Shown here piece by piece: positions 54,531 to 64,000 of a stretch of DNA of 64,000 nt (positions within the stretch are counted from its first letter, which is position 1; every line of letters starts with the position of its first letter). The translations under genes were made by a program, and so were the position numbers. The DNA comes from Saccharina japonica (lineage: Eukaryota > Sar > Phaeophyceae > Laminariales > Laminariaceae): the NCBI GenBank assembly GCA_008828725.1, contig MEHQ01001542.1, forward strand, positions 62,001 through 126,000, written 5' to 3'. The notes under the pieces were generated by a model. The model saw only the letters and a list, made by a program, of their open reading frames with translations. It did not search any database and was not told the DNA's origin.

Positions 54531-55039
54531 GTGAGTGGCAGAGGAAACTGAAATGGAAACCCGGGCTGGAGGCGTGTTGCGATAGCGGTATATACGAGCT
54601 ATTAATAGTGTTGGGTATCGAACGATAGTCAACTTGGGTACGAGACCAGTAAACAAAAAAACTAGTCGGTAATATATTAGACTCTCACGGGAAGGATCAC
54701 CCTTACCCGACCCAACCTGACCTGACCCGCAAGGTTTGATCTGCTCCGTGAACGCTCCCACTAACAGGGTGAGGTTCATCGATTATTATCTGCCACCCAC
54801 CCACCCTACAGATGTGATAGTATATGTGTCGTGCCTGCCAATAACGTGAAGTTGTGAGCGTGGGCTGCAGGCCTGGATTCTGGATTTGCCACGAGTTTCT
54901 CTAAGTTTACCCTAGGATCTTCCGTGACGGAAACTCCGAAAGTGTCTGTGTGTGTATGGGGGGGGCAGGCGGGAGGGAGGAGGGGGGGGGGGCTAGAGGG
55001 GGAGGCGGAGGAGGGGATGAGAGCAGACAGGGCGTCAAG
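54531..55039. other. Intron spacer
   Basis: GACCCGACCTGACC tract near 54700 and a G/A-rich tract at 54960-55020. No element recognised. Confidence 0.45.
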
Positions 55040-55300
55040 GGAGAGGTGACTAACTGTCGTGCACGGCCGTAGTCGTATGACCACAGACTATCGCATCCCT
55101 ACAATGCCGGGACGGAGCACGTTGGGTTTTCACCAACCAGACAGACATTGCTTGCACCAAGCGCGAAGCGCCGTGGGGTATTGGGCGAGTCGCATGGAGG
55201 GTGAGCTGCATTCCTCCTGCTAATAAGAGCCGCCTCTGATGCGGACTTGCATATGGACGACAGCCTCCAATGAATTGATTTAATTTCTGGTGTGGGGGGG
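55040..55300 (-). mobile_element. Repeat I, copy
   Basis: - strand landmarks GCGACTCGCCCAATACC, TGTCTGGTTGGTGAAAA, CGTCCCGGCATTGTAGGG, ATACGACTACGGCCGTGCAC. The poly(C) tail is lost here. Confidence 0.75.
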
Positions 55301-55639
55301 AAGTACGACTCAACCCTAAAGGACAAACCTCGCATGGCGTGAAACGGAGACCAAAACATCCCTCTACAACTTCGCGGAACAACCACCGATACAGCGCACC
55401 TAATTACCATACCTTGGTATACACACCAAGGGATAATTACTGAGCAGAAAACAAAAATAGGCAGCGTTTCTGCAGCCGATCAAGTACGGCATGCCTTAAG
55501 TGAAGGCAAGTTCCTCCAAGTCTGAGAGATCACCCCCCCCCCTCCGGTCCAGTTTTAAGCACAACTATCACACATACTTATATTCCGCCAAAAAAACACG
55601 GGGCTAATATTCACATGTGGTTGAGTCAGCAAATTCTCA

Positions 55640-56978
55640 CACGGTCGCGTCGGGTCAGCAGGCTCGGAGTCGTGGCTCGGCGGCGTGGTCCGGGATCGTG
55701 GTCGGGTGTGCGGGATCGAGGTCGGGTCGAGCGTCGCAGGTCGGGTCGGGTCGGGTCGACGCGAATCGGGACTCCTGGGATCGCGGGTCGGGTCGCGGTC
55801 GAGATCGCCGGTCATCGCTCGGTCGGGTCCGGGTTCCGGGTCGGCTGCGGTCGGGTTCGGGTCGGGTCGCGTCGACGGTCGATGCGTCTCGGGTCGCGGT
55901 CAGAGTTCGTCGTTCGGTGCTCGGGTCGGGTACGTGTCGCTAGGCTCGGCGTCGGGGTCGGGTCGGGTCCGGGTCGGAGGTTCGGGTCCGGGTGTCGGGC
56001 TCGGGGTCGGCTCGGTTACGCGGGGTTCGGGTCGGGTCGGCCGCGTCCGCCAGGCGGGCTTCGCCGTCCGGGTGCGCCGTCGGGTCCGGGTCTACGCCTG
56101 GTCGAGGTCGACGGTCCGAGAGCATAACGGGTCGGGTCTACCTCGGGTCGGGTCGCGGTCGGCGTCAGCCCGGTCGGGTGCAGGCGTCGCCGGTCGAGGA
56201 ATTCTGGCGTCCGTGCGGGTCGCCCGGCTTCCAGCGGGTCGGAGTCGGGTCGGGGTCGGGTCGGGTTCGAGTTCGAGGTGGTGCGTACGGTCGAGGTCGG
56301 GTCGCACCGTCGACGGCGTCGGGTCTACGCTCGTGGTTCGCAGCGTCTGGGTCGGGTCGAGGATCTCGATCATGGGCGTCGGGTCGAGGTCGTCCGGCTG
56401 CGCGTCGGGTACTGCAGTCGCGGACCGGGTCGGGTCGGGTCGGACCGGACCGGACCGGGTCGGATTGGGTCGGACCGGGTCGGACCGGGTCGGGTCGGAC
56501 CGGGTCGGACCGGGTCGGACCGGGTCGGACCGGGTCGGGTCGGGCCGGGTCGGGTCGGGCCGGGTCGGACCGGGTCGGGTCGGGCCGGGTCGGGTCGGGC
56601 CGGGTCGGACCGGGTCGGACCGGGTCGGACCGGTTCGAACCGGTTCGGACCGGGTCGGACCGGTTCGGACCGGGTCGGACCGGTTCGGACTGGGTCGGAC
56701 CGGTTCGGACCGGTTCGGGTCGGTTCGGGTCGGGCCGGACCGGACCGGACCGGACCGGGTCGGGTCGGACCGGGTCGAGTCGGGTCGGGTCGGGTCGGGT
56801 CGGGTCGGGTCCGGTCGGGCCGTGTCGGGCTGGGCCGGGTCGGGTCGGGTCGGGTAGGTCGGGTCGGGTCGGATCGAATCGGGTCGAGTCGGGTCGGATC
56901 GGGTCGGGTCGGGTCGGGTTGGGTCGGGTCGGGTAGGTCGGGTCGGGTCGGATCGAATCGGGTCGAGTCGGGTCGGGT
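55640..56978. repeat. GC-rich CGGGT/CGGAC array, over 1.3 kb
   Basis: Begins as irregular GTCGGGTCG-rich DNA and becomes a clean (GGACCGGGTC) and (GGGTCG) array from 56420, running into a gap. All frames are open (Arg-Val-Gly-Ser-rich or Asp-Pro-Thr-Arg-rich) because stops are absent from the repeat; these are not proteins. Confidence 0.95.
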
Positions 56979-57242
56979 NNNNNNNNNNNNNNNNNNNNNN
57001 NNNNNNNNNNNNNNNNNNNNNNNNNNNNNNNNNNNNNNNNNNNNNNNNNNNNNNNNNNNNNNNNNNNNNNNNNNNNNNNNNNNNNNNNNNNNNNNNNNNN
57101 NNNNNNNNNNNNNNNNNNNNNNNNNNNNNNNNNNNNNNNNNNNNNNNNNNNNNNNNNNNNNNNNNNNNNNNNNNNNNNNNNNNNNNNNNNNNNNNNNNNN
57201 NNNNNNNNNNNNNNNNNNNNNNNNNNNNNNNNNNNNNNNNNN
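56979..57242. other. Assembly gap
   Basis: 264 N at the end of the CGGGT array, 25 bp before the next exon. Confidence 0.99.
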
Positions 57243-57267
57243 TCGCCTCCCCCTTTTGTTGATGCAG

Positions 57268-57355
57268 CTGTATTGCCTTTCCCGACGACGGAGCTGCTAA
57301 ACGCTTCGCCCATATGTTCGCCGACCTGGGCTACCACACCGTCATTTGCGGAAAG
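57268..57355 (+). CDS. Ribose-phosphate pyrophosphokinase, exon (sixth recognised)
   Basis: TTTTGTTGATGCAG/C: the first base closes Asp from the previous exon, then CIAFPDDGAAKRFAHMFADL and GYHTVICGK, ending AAG/GTGTGC. F-P-D-D-G-A-x-x-R-F is the conserved ribose-phosphate/ATP-side signature. The join to exon 54442 is in frame with no correction. Confidence 0.92.
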
Positions 57356-57375
57356 GTGTGCAGTACTCGTACAGC

Positions 57376-57640
57376 AGTGGTCCCTCTATAGTGCCGGTCC
57401 CTCTATAGTGAAGGTCCCTCTACAGTGCCGGTCCCTATATAGTGCCGGTCCCTCTATAGTGCCGGTACCTCCATAGTGCCGGTCCATCTATAGTTCCGGT
57501 CCCTGTATAGTGCCGGTACCTATATAGTGCCGGTCCCTCTATAGTGCCGGTACCTCTATAGTGCCGGTCCCTCTATAGTGCCGGTCCCTCTATAGTGCCG
57601 GTCCCTCTATAGTACCGGTCCCTATATAGTGCCGGTTGAC
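57376..57640. repeat. 17-bp minisatellite TGCCGGTCCCTCTATAG
   Basis: About 15 units. The unit is the terminal sequence of the family J elements at 57825 and 59865. Confidence 0.92.
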
Positions 57641-57824
57641 GCCGGTTGGCAGCACTGCAGCAGTAGAGCATACAGTAGTGACGGCGCTGCAGCAGAAGAG
57701 TATGCAGTAGCTAGCGCTGAGTAGAGGTTCGGGTAGAGTAAAGACAGAAAAAATAATTAATATTTCACAGCACAGGCATCGAAACTGCCTGTACTGACGG
57801 TTTCGTATCCCAGTAAACCCGGTC

Positions 57825-57995
57825 CCCTTTATAGTGCCGGTCCCAGTATAGTGCCGGTATGCGCCAGCCAACAATACCGGCACTATACATAGCGGCAACT
57901 GGCACTACTCCGCACACTACCACACTGGGTGGATCCCGTTTGTGCCCAGCGATTTCACGGGCACTATAGCGGGCAACCGGCACTATAGAGGGACC
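57825..57995. mobile_element. MITE family J, copy 1
   Basis: GGTCCCCTTTATAGTGCCGG at the left, CCGGCACTATAGAGGGACC at the right, and an internal ACTGGCACTACTCCGCACAC block shared with the copy at 59865. Confidence 0.7.
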
Positions 57996-58261
57996 ACGAC
58001 AGTACTACAGTAGTAGCGCGAACCTGCTATACTGCAGTACCTTTTTTTCAGCAGAATCGTTGATAGACAACAAACTATTTGATAATAATGCTATATATGA
58101 GGGGGCTAAAGTATTCAGAACCTACGATGGGCACAAAAACCTATATATATATATCATGTATATATCCCCATAAGTTTGTGCAGCATATTCGGTTCTGGAT
58201 ACTACTGTATGTTCCCCCGAAATAATCAAGTATGTAGCAATGGTCGACAGACAAAACACAT

Positions 58262-58650
58262 GTTACGGGGGACCATAGTAAACACTAGTAAATAGGACCT
58301 ACGGTATACACAAAAACCTAACAGACGCGTGCTGCGGTAGAGGTAGCACTTTTGGGCTGAATCGTTTTCTGAACGATCTGGCTCCTTCACCGAAATTCGT
58401 CGCGCTTTCATTTTTTGTGACGAATAATATTTCAGAGCATACTTCGATCATGAGATTTTGCATCCGGCCGCACTTTTATTTTCCTCCAAAATCATTTTTT
58501 CGGTGAGATATGACGCTCCCTAAGTGAGAAGCTCAGAAAAAAACATGGTGCACCTCTATCGTAGCATGCGCCACACCAGGTATATATTTACCTATTTTTA
58601 TTAAACAATATTTGATCCTATTTACCACGAGTATGGTCCTCCGGAATACC
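58262..58650. mobile_element. MITE family A, split by family C
   Basis: Left part GTTACGGGGGACCATAG to ACAAAAACCTA, right part TATATATTTACCTATTTTTA to GGTCCTCCGGAATA, with family C in between. Confidence 0.75.
58324..58571. mobile_element. MITE family C, inserted in MITE A
   Basis: GACGCGTGCTGCGGTAGAGG to CCTCTATCGTAGCATGCGC, about 248 bp and uninterrupted. Confidence 0.8.
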
Positions 58651-58808
58651 TAGAATAGGTGTATGTGTACGGACGGCTCTGGAAGAAAATGTAGAAACCG
58701 GTAGGTAATGATAGTTTATCCACGAATGGTCTTTTCATTTCCGACCCACGTTACTTAAGGTAACACCTCGGATGGATGACCGATTCCTGCTTCATGATCT
58801 GGACATTT

Positions 58809-58896
58809 TTAACCCCTTAAGAACTGGTCCCACACATTTGGGGACAATCTACTTGGAATTAGTGTGGATTTTTTTTTTCAGTTCTGCATGGGTTAA
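58809..58896. mobile_element. MITE family B, copy
   Basis: TTAACCCCTTAAGAACTGG to CAGTTCTGCATGGGTTAA, an 88-bp good reference copy. Confidence 0.88.
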
Positions 58897-59741
58897 GACA
58901 GATTTTTCCTGATCTGTATGATCTGTATGATCTGTATGATCTATAGCCCACGTTTCCGGTGGGGAGCCGTAAAACCAACGTGAGCTACAACAGCGGGACA
59001 TGCTTGTTTCCTGGGCTAGATCTGTACTATACATATCCTGTACAACATCTCGTAACGGGAGGTTAGGATCTGTAGATGATCTATCTGTAGATGATCTATC
59101 TGTATACATGCTAGACGTGTTTCCTGGGTTCGATCTGTACTATTAACAGACAGATCCTGCACAGCATATCATAACGGCTGGTGACAATCTGTAGATGATC
59201 TATCTTTAGTAGATGATCTATCTCTGCCCAACGTCTGAAAAGTTTTGGATGTTGTCGGCTATCTGGAAACCGCATCGTTTTTTTCGGCCCCGTTTTTTCG
59301 GATCGATAATACGAGCGAACGGGCCCTTAACGAAGACGCATCCCACGGCATATAAGGGATTTGCAGTTAGTTTTGGCGTTCTGAGAGGCAGTATTTTCTG
59401 ACCTTAAGACACGCACCTGAATGTGAGCAACTACGAGTATCGGTAAGTATTACCAGTACGAATAGTTTGGTTTTGGTTCCGGTCGGGTTGCCAGAACAAA
59501 CTCCTTCGTAGGTCATGTTTCGGGTGACTTACTATTAGTATTGAGCTCCCTCATGTGAGAGGAACCAAAACAAAATAAGGCATCACCCCTATAAGGCGTG
59601 GCATTGATTGCTCCGAACGCGATTTGTTCTTGTTTTTGGAAAGTCCACCATTTAAGTGCTGCTATACCCCGCTATGCATGTCTCTTGCTCATTCCGCCTC
59701 TTCTGCTGAAACGGTCAACTTTTTTTTTTGAAAAACAAAAG
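58897..59741. other. Intron spacer
   Basis: GATC minisatellite units (58910-58945, 59060-59105, 59190-59225), a family C fragment near 59520 (ACTTACTATTAGTATTGAGC) and otherwise unassigned sequence. Confidence 0.5.
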
Positions 59742-59828
59742 GTTCGCGATGGAGAGATCCGCAGCATCACCATCCAGGATGGCAATCCGAAGGACAAGAA
59801 CATCATCATCGTCGACGACCTTGTGCAG
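59742..59828 (+). CDS. Ribose-phosphate pyrophosphokinase, exon (seventh recognised)
   Basis: AACAAAAG/GTT opens 29 codons (VRDGEIRSITIQDGNPKDKN, IIIVDDLVQ) ending CAG/GTGACG. I-I-I-V-D-D-L-V-Q is the first half of the PRPP-binding loop; the TGGT half must start the next exon, which is not present before the window end, so at least 4.1 kb of intron follow. The flexible-loop region is short, as in the plant PRS3/4 type. All recognised exons are 29-47 codons apart from the leader. Confidence 0.92.
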
Positions 59829-59864
59829 GTGACGCATGCTTACGATGGGGGGCATTGTAGTGGT

Positions 59865-60055
59865 CCCTCTATAGTGCTTGTAGTGGTCCCTATTTAGTGC
59901 CGGTATGATTTACGCCAGGCAACAATTCCGGCACTATAAAGCGGCAACCGGCACTACTCCGCACACTGCCACAATTGGTTGATGCCATATGTGCCAAGCG
60001 ATTTCAACGGCACTATACAGGGCAGCCGGCACTACTCAATCGGCACTATACAGGA
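59865..60055. mobile_element. MITE family J, copy 2
   Basis: GTGGTCCCTCTATAGTGC at the left, GGCACTATACAGGATCCAC at the right, and the same ACCGGCACTACTCCGCACAC core as copy 1. Confidence 0.7.
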
Positions 60056-60500
60056 TCCACTACTGCACTATATATCACACCCCTACCGTACATATCACCC
60101 GGGTGATAACCATATATCACCCGGGGTGATAAAATATCACACCCCCGCCTGGGAGGAATTTTTCAACACGATTCTCCCCAAAACAGGGGGGGGGGGGGGC
60201 ACACAAAACGAAAATATGTTGCGTGTGTCTGTGTGTGTGTTTTTTATGCCTCCGGCGGATTGGTACGTAAAAAAAAAAGAAAAGCTTTAAGAAGTGGCTT
60301 TTGGAAATATCTCGACGAGAGGGTGTTCCATCCCTCAGCATTTGCTTTATCTTTTCTCCTTGTCGGGAAAATCAGCGTGGGAGGGTCGTCCGAGGGTTTA
60401 ATCACCATGTTATCGTATCACCATGTTATCTTATCACCATATTATCTTATCACCCAGTGTGATAAAACTGTATATACCTGGTGTGCTACATACATGGTTA
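60056..60500. repeat. ATATCACCCGGGGTGATA palindromes and TTATCACCAT repeats
   Basis: Two or three near-perfect 18-20 bp palindromes at 60090-60140, then TATCACCATGTTATC units at 60400-60450. A G-run at 60187. Confidence 0.65.
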
Positions 60501-60604
60501 CCTGCTGAGTTATCATGCAACCGTATAAACCTGGTATAATAGCTGTTATCACCCTGCCGCGATGGGCCCTTCAATGTTTTGTGTTTTGTGTTACATATTA
60601 CATA

Positions 60605-60687
60605 TACCACTATGTCCCGATATATAAGGAACGTTTTTATTACGTATTAGTATGCAAACGTACCTTATATTTTCGGACGTGGTGGTA
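60605..60687. mobile_element. MITE family F, copy
   Basis: TACCACTATGTCCCGATATA to TTCGGACGTGGTGGTA. Confidence 0.7.
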
Positions 60688-60789
60688 GTAATTTGTTGGG
60701 TGACGAAGTAAGCCAATCTATCATCATTACAATAGACGGCTCCAGCCACATAACGCGACACCAGAGAACTCCGCAATTTTCGGCACGCA

Positions 60790-61140
60790 ACTTTGTTTTT
60801 TTTTCCATCCCATCTATTATCTTTGCACTGCTGTCCCTCTCCTTCCCTAGTCGTAACTCAGATCCGGGGTCACAAAGCAGGCTCTTGTCCCTTCTCCCCA
60901 CTACGGTTCGGGCCTTGATTTTTATCGCGTAGAAAGTTCAGCATTCCCGACGCTCGTCGATTCTCATCGAATTTTGCTAACTCACGCTCTTGCGCTTTCC
61001 GCTAGTCAAGATATATATATATATATATATATATTTTGCGAGAAAAAGTCCCTACGAGCATGCACTCGGGGGGGCTCGAACCCACGATCTTGACTCAAAC
61101 AGGGACGATATTCACCTGGCATTCCACCGGGGACGGCGGT
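60790..61140 (-). mobile_element. SINE family S, copy with a different tRNA-like head
   Basis: - strand body GATTTTTATC side, TTACGACTAGGGAAGG and AATAGATGGGATGG tail, with head box B TGGGTTCGAGC (61073-61083 reversed) separated from the body by a (TA)n run. Confidence 0.75.
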
Positions 61141-61154
61141 TAGGTGCTGTAGAC

Positions 61155-61283
61155 TATTACGGGGGACCATAGTAAATACTAGTAAATAGGACCTGTGGTA
61201 AAGACAAAAACCCATGTATGTATCTATTTTTACTACTGTAGTAATAACAATATTTGGTGCTGTTTACTAAGGTCCTCCGTGAT
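61155..61283. mobile_element. MITE family A, copy
   Basis: TATTACGGGGGACCATAG to AAGGTCCTCCGTGATGA, immediately 5' of the SINE head. Confidence 0.8.
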
Positions 61284-61491
61284 GATATGCCAGGTGCAGC
61301 AATAGGGGCCCACCAGCAAGGCGATCGTTGGTGTGGCAGAGAGCGCAATATGACCGCATTATAGAGGGAAGCCGCCGTATTCATTCCAGGTCATGAGTGC
61401 GGTTTCCCAGTCGCGCCAAGCGATTCTGACCGCCTTGTAACGGGGTACCGCCTCACTGGGGGACCCCAGCTGTAGCATGTATGATACTTGA

Positions 61492-61582
61492 TTGACCCAT
61501 TCAGAACTGAAAAAAACTTATCCCACACGAATTCCAAGTAGCTTTGTCCCCAAAAACGTGGGACCAGTTCTTAAGGGGTTAA
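61492..61582. mobile_element. MITE family B, copy
   Basis: TTGACCCATTCAGAACTG to CAGTTCTTAAGGGGTTAA. The left TTAA has decayed to TTGA. Confidence 0.82.
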
Positions 61583-61648
61583 CAGCCTGTTGAACAAGTA
61601 ATCGGCGATTTATAGTCAGCCAACCGACATCCCTAGAATTCACATTAC

Positions 61649-61761
61649 TATTACGGAGGACCATAGTAAATAGGACCTTCTGTAGACACAAAAACCTATA
61701 TATCTATATACGTATTTTTACTAACAAAATTTGGTCCTATTTACTCTGGTCCTCCGTAATA
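61649..61761. mobile_element. MITE family A, intact copy
   Basis: TATTACGGAGGACCATAG to CTCTGGTCCTCCGTAATA, the best-preserved termini in the window. Confidence 0.88.
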
Positions 61762-61821
61762 CCAGGTATACATACATAAATACCATACATATACTTATAT
61801 AATACGCGTAGTAAGATCTAT

Positions 61822-61936
61822 TTCGGGGGGCCATAGTAAATACTAGCAAATAGGGCCTACGGTACACAAAAACCTATATATATTCATCCATTTTTACAAA
61901 CAGTATTTGGTCCTATATACTAGGGTCCCCCGTTAT
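61822..61936. mobile_element. MITE family A, copy
   Basis: TTTCGGGGGGCCATAGTAAA to AGGGTCCCCCGTTATA. Confidence 0.8.
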
Positions 61937-62199
61937 ACAAGCAGTTGTACTCTGTAGTACGAGTATGATACATACACTATTAATAGGAAGGTCTCGTACT
62001 ATTGATACAGCAGTTGTAGTACGAGTGTAGGGTCCACGAGGGGGTCCGAGTCGTGTAATATTCATATTCGAGGGGGTCCGAGTCGAGGAGTGTTCATGTT
62101 CCAGGGGGTCCGAGTCGCCGGTGCCGCCGAGGCGAAGAGGCCTGAGTTTTGCCTGGATTGGGGGCTTGGATCTGTTCTACACTCAGCTATTAATAGCAA

Positions 62200-62245
62200 A
62201 GATGAGCTTCGACGAAATCCTCGATCTCACAGCTGTTTTTTTTTT
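62200..62245 (+). repeat. Dispersed 40-mer L, copy
   Basis: AAGATGAGCTTCGACGAAATC, then CTCGATCTCACAGCTG and T-run. Confidence 0.75.
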
Positions 62246-62284
62246 AATTTTTTAATTTTTTTGATTACACAGATCCTGCACAAC

Positions 62285-62755
62285 ATATCATAACGGCAAG
62301 TTAGAATCTACTGGAGATGATCTATAGATGATCTATCGGTAGATGATCTGTAGATGATATATCGGTAGATGATCTATAGATGATATATCTGTAGATGACT
62401 ATAGATGATATAGCTGTAGATGCTATATAGATGATGTGTGTGTAGATGATCTGTAGATGATCTATCTGTAGATGATCTATAGACGATCTGTATGTAGACG
62501 ATCTATAACGTAGATGATATATATATGATGTATATGTAGATGATCTGTAGATGATCTATAGATGATATATCTGTCGATGATCTAGATCATAATATATCTG
62601 TAGATTATCCATCTGTAGATGGTCTATCTGTAGATGATCTATAGATAATCTATCTGTAGATGATCTATAGATGATCTATCTGTAGATGATATATAGATGA
62701 TCTATCTGTAGATTATCTATAAATGATATATCTGTAGATGATCTATCCGATGTGT
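62285..62755. repeat. GATGATCTATCTGTA minisatellite
   Basis: About 30 units of 14-15 bp with GATATATC and CTATAGAT variants. Confidence 0.9.
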
Positions 62756-63145
62756 TGGAATTGTACCCCCATTTGGACGGGCAAACGACTTCGAAGTTCG
62801 AGTTGAATCATGTATGCGTTTTGCACACAAGGGACCCGTGCTATTTATATGTGCGATTGTTGTGGCACCTATTTATACTTACTGCTGTAGGTTTTCTTAC
62901 GTATGTAGGCTTTTTTTCTTTACTTGAAGAGCGCTACATGTTTATATATATACCTCGCCTAACCTCGTACGGACCTTTTGAGGGGGGGGGGTTGTAAGCC
63001 ATAGAGCCCGGTATACCGTCCCCTCAACACAAAAAACGATTGCATTAATTAATTAATACTGAACTCAAGTAATGAACGAATTCACCATAACTCACGTGAT
63101 TAATTATCCATTTAACCTCCTTGGGGTTTCTACAACGTCATCGGG
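62756..63145. other. Spacer
   Basis: An 81-codon + frame here is unsupported. TTAATTAATTAATAC near 63050. No element recognised. Confidence 0.4.
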
Positions 63146-63698
63146 AGGCGTGCTCCGGTAGGGGTGGCACTTTTTTTCCCCTTCTCAAGGCTCGTATTAT
63201 ATGTCTCCTCCCAAAACAGATACCAGTAGTTGGTAAAAATATTGGAGCACCTTAACCTCGGGGCCCATCTTACTGCAGGTTTTTGTGTTTCGAATAATAC
63301 CGCTTTAAAAAAAAAAAATGTGAGACGATGCCTGCTACCCCTGGTACGATATAGAGGTGCACCTGCATTCAGGACATTTACTGAGGGTGGTCACTCGAGG
63401 AGCTCTATACTAATATCAAGTCAAAAACTGATTTTGGAGGGATTTTTTTTTCTTCTACCGATGAGCAATCCCATGGCATTTTTTTTAACCCTTTTAGAAC
63501 TGCAGTCCCGTTTTGGGGACAGACTACTTAGAATTAGAGTGGTTTGTCCCCATAACGGGACTGCAGTTCTAAAACAACGAAAAATGCTGCAACACAATAA
63601 GTTTTTTTTATTCGGGTTAAGGAGCCTTTAACAGGTCGTTCAGAAAATGTTTCAGCCAAAAAAAGGTATACCTTATACCTATATCGTAGCACGCGTCG
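63146..63698. mobile_element. MITE family C, compound copy with nested B variant
   Basis: GGCGTGCTCCGGTAGGGG at the left, a second internal terminus (CGATATAGAGGTGCACC) near 63348, and ATATCGTAGCACGCGTC at the right. A family B variant (63485-63574) lies inside. Confidence 0.65.
63485..63574. mobile_element. MITE family B, variant with longer stem
   Basis: TTAACCCTTTTAGAACTGC pairs with GCAGTTCTAAAA; the CAGTCCCGTT arm is repeated as AACGGGACTG, so the stem is longer than in other copies. The right TTAA is not visible. Confidence 0.65.
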
Positions 63699-63864
63699 GA
63701 TTAACAGTAAGGCAGACATATGCCTTATTGGGGGAAGTTCCTCAGTCCAGGAAGTATGCTAATATTCAGTAATAGTCAAGTCATACCTGGTAAGCATTTG
63801 CCTTGCAAGGCAAAAAAAAAAAGGTGCTACGTACGTACATACGTACCCCGTAAGCGTACGAAGC

Positions 63865-64000
63865 AAAGCGTAGCAAAGCGTAGCAAAGCGTAGCAAAGCG
63901 TAGCAAAGCGTAGCAAAGCGTAGCAAAGCGTAGCAAAGCGTAGCAAAGCGTAGCAAAGCGTAGCAAAGCGTAGCAAAGCGTAGCAAAGCGTAGCAAAGCG
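63865..64000. repeat. AGCAAAGCGT 10-bp tandem array at the window edge
   Basis: Thirteen perfect units continuing past the end. A 10-bp period places all units on one helical face. Confidence 0.97.

Noticed and set aside
55615-57337. Several 300-390 codon frames rich in Gly/Arg/Ser or Asp/Pro/Thr
   Set aside because: Products of the CGGGT/CGGAC array and of N runs. All frames are open on both strands.
61060-61140. A tRNA gene on the - strand with box B TGGGTTCGAGC
   Set aside because: The acceptor and T arms do not pair, and the sequence continues into the SINE S body, so it is a SINE head.

Overview
The window is nuclear eukaryotic DNA: genes are split by kilobase-long introns with GT-AG (and one likely GC-AG) borders, there is no operon structure, and most of the sequence is repeats. 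A photosynthetic stramenopile (heterokont alga, perhaps a brown alga) is the best guess. The reason is the N-terminus at 37804-38270, a signal peptide followed by a cleavage site with phenylalanine at +1 (ARA/FV), as in plastid-targeted proteins of algae with secondary red plastids. The lineage call is inference.

Only two genes can be rebuilt with confidence. (1) A ribose-phosphate pyrophosphokinase (PRPP synthetase) runs on the + strand from 37.8 kb to at least 59.8 kb. Seven coding exons are recognised: 37804-38270, 41896-42037, 45915-46013, 52674-52769, 54442-54530, 57268-57355 and 59742-59828. All testable junction phases agree. One short exon between the second and third is not visible and may lie in the one-base gap at 44302. 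The 3' exons lie beyond the window. (2) A small GIY-YIG nuclease-domain gene lies on the - strand (35667 to 31949): two exons joined by a 3.4 kb intron that appears to use a GC donor. Weaker pieces are a START-domain-like terminal exon (7582-7774, +), two phase-compatible - strand exons at 3.4-4.0 kb, a 21-codon coiled-coil-like exon (15313-15375, -), a 31-codon exon (18674-18768, +) and an unrecognised open frame at 30153.

The rest is mobile and tandem DNA. Non-LTR retroelement 3' ends (4.2, 16.7, 20.0 and 52.5 kb) carry a stop codon about 5 nt before a poly(C) tail. About 17 copies of a shorter dispersed repeat (called I here) share that 3' end and the poly(C) tail, which suggests a LINE/SINE partnership. 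A second, tRNA-headed SINE family (S) has six copies. Several MITE families can be placed by their ends: A and F (TA target, Stowaway-like ends), B (TTAA target, piggyBac-like, about 88 bp), D (TTA/TAA target, PIF/Harbinger-like long hairpin), and C, E, H, J and M (inverted repeats, superfamily unknown). Many are nested, which gives an insertion order.

Layout: 0-15 kb MITEs, minisatellites and a START-like exon; 15-21 kb a repeat-I/LINE cluster that looks duplicated around an N at 17823; 21-31 kb purine-rich simple repeats, MITEs and a TGTC/GACA block; 32-35.7 kb the GIY-YIG gene, whose intron holds a 0.7 kb palindrome; 37-60 kb the PRPP synthetase gene, whose introns hold a 1.5 kb TCTG array, a 60-bp satellite and a GC-rich CGGGT block with a gap; 60-64 kb MITEs and GATC-type minisatellites, ending inside a 10-bp tandem array. 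Gaps: 6921-7165, 17823, 44302, 56979-57242.
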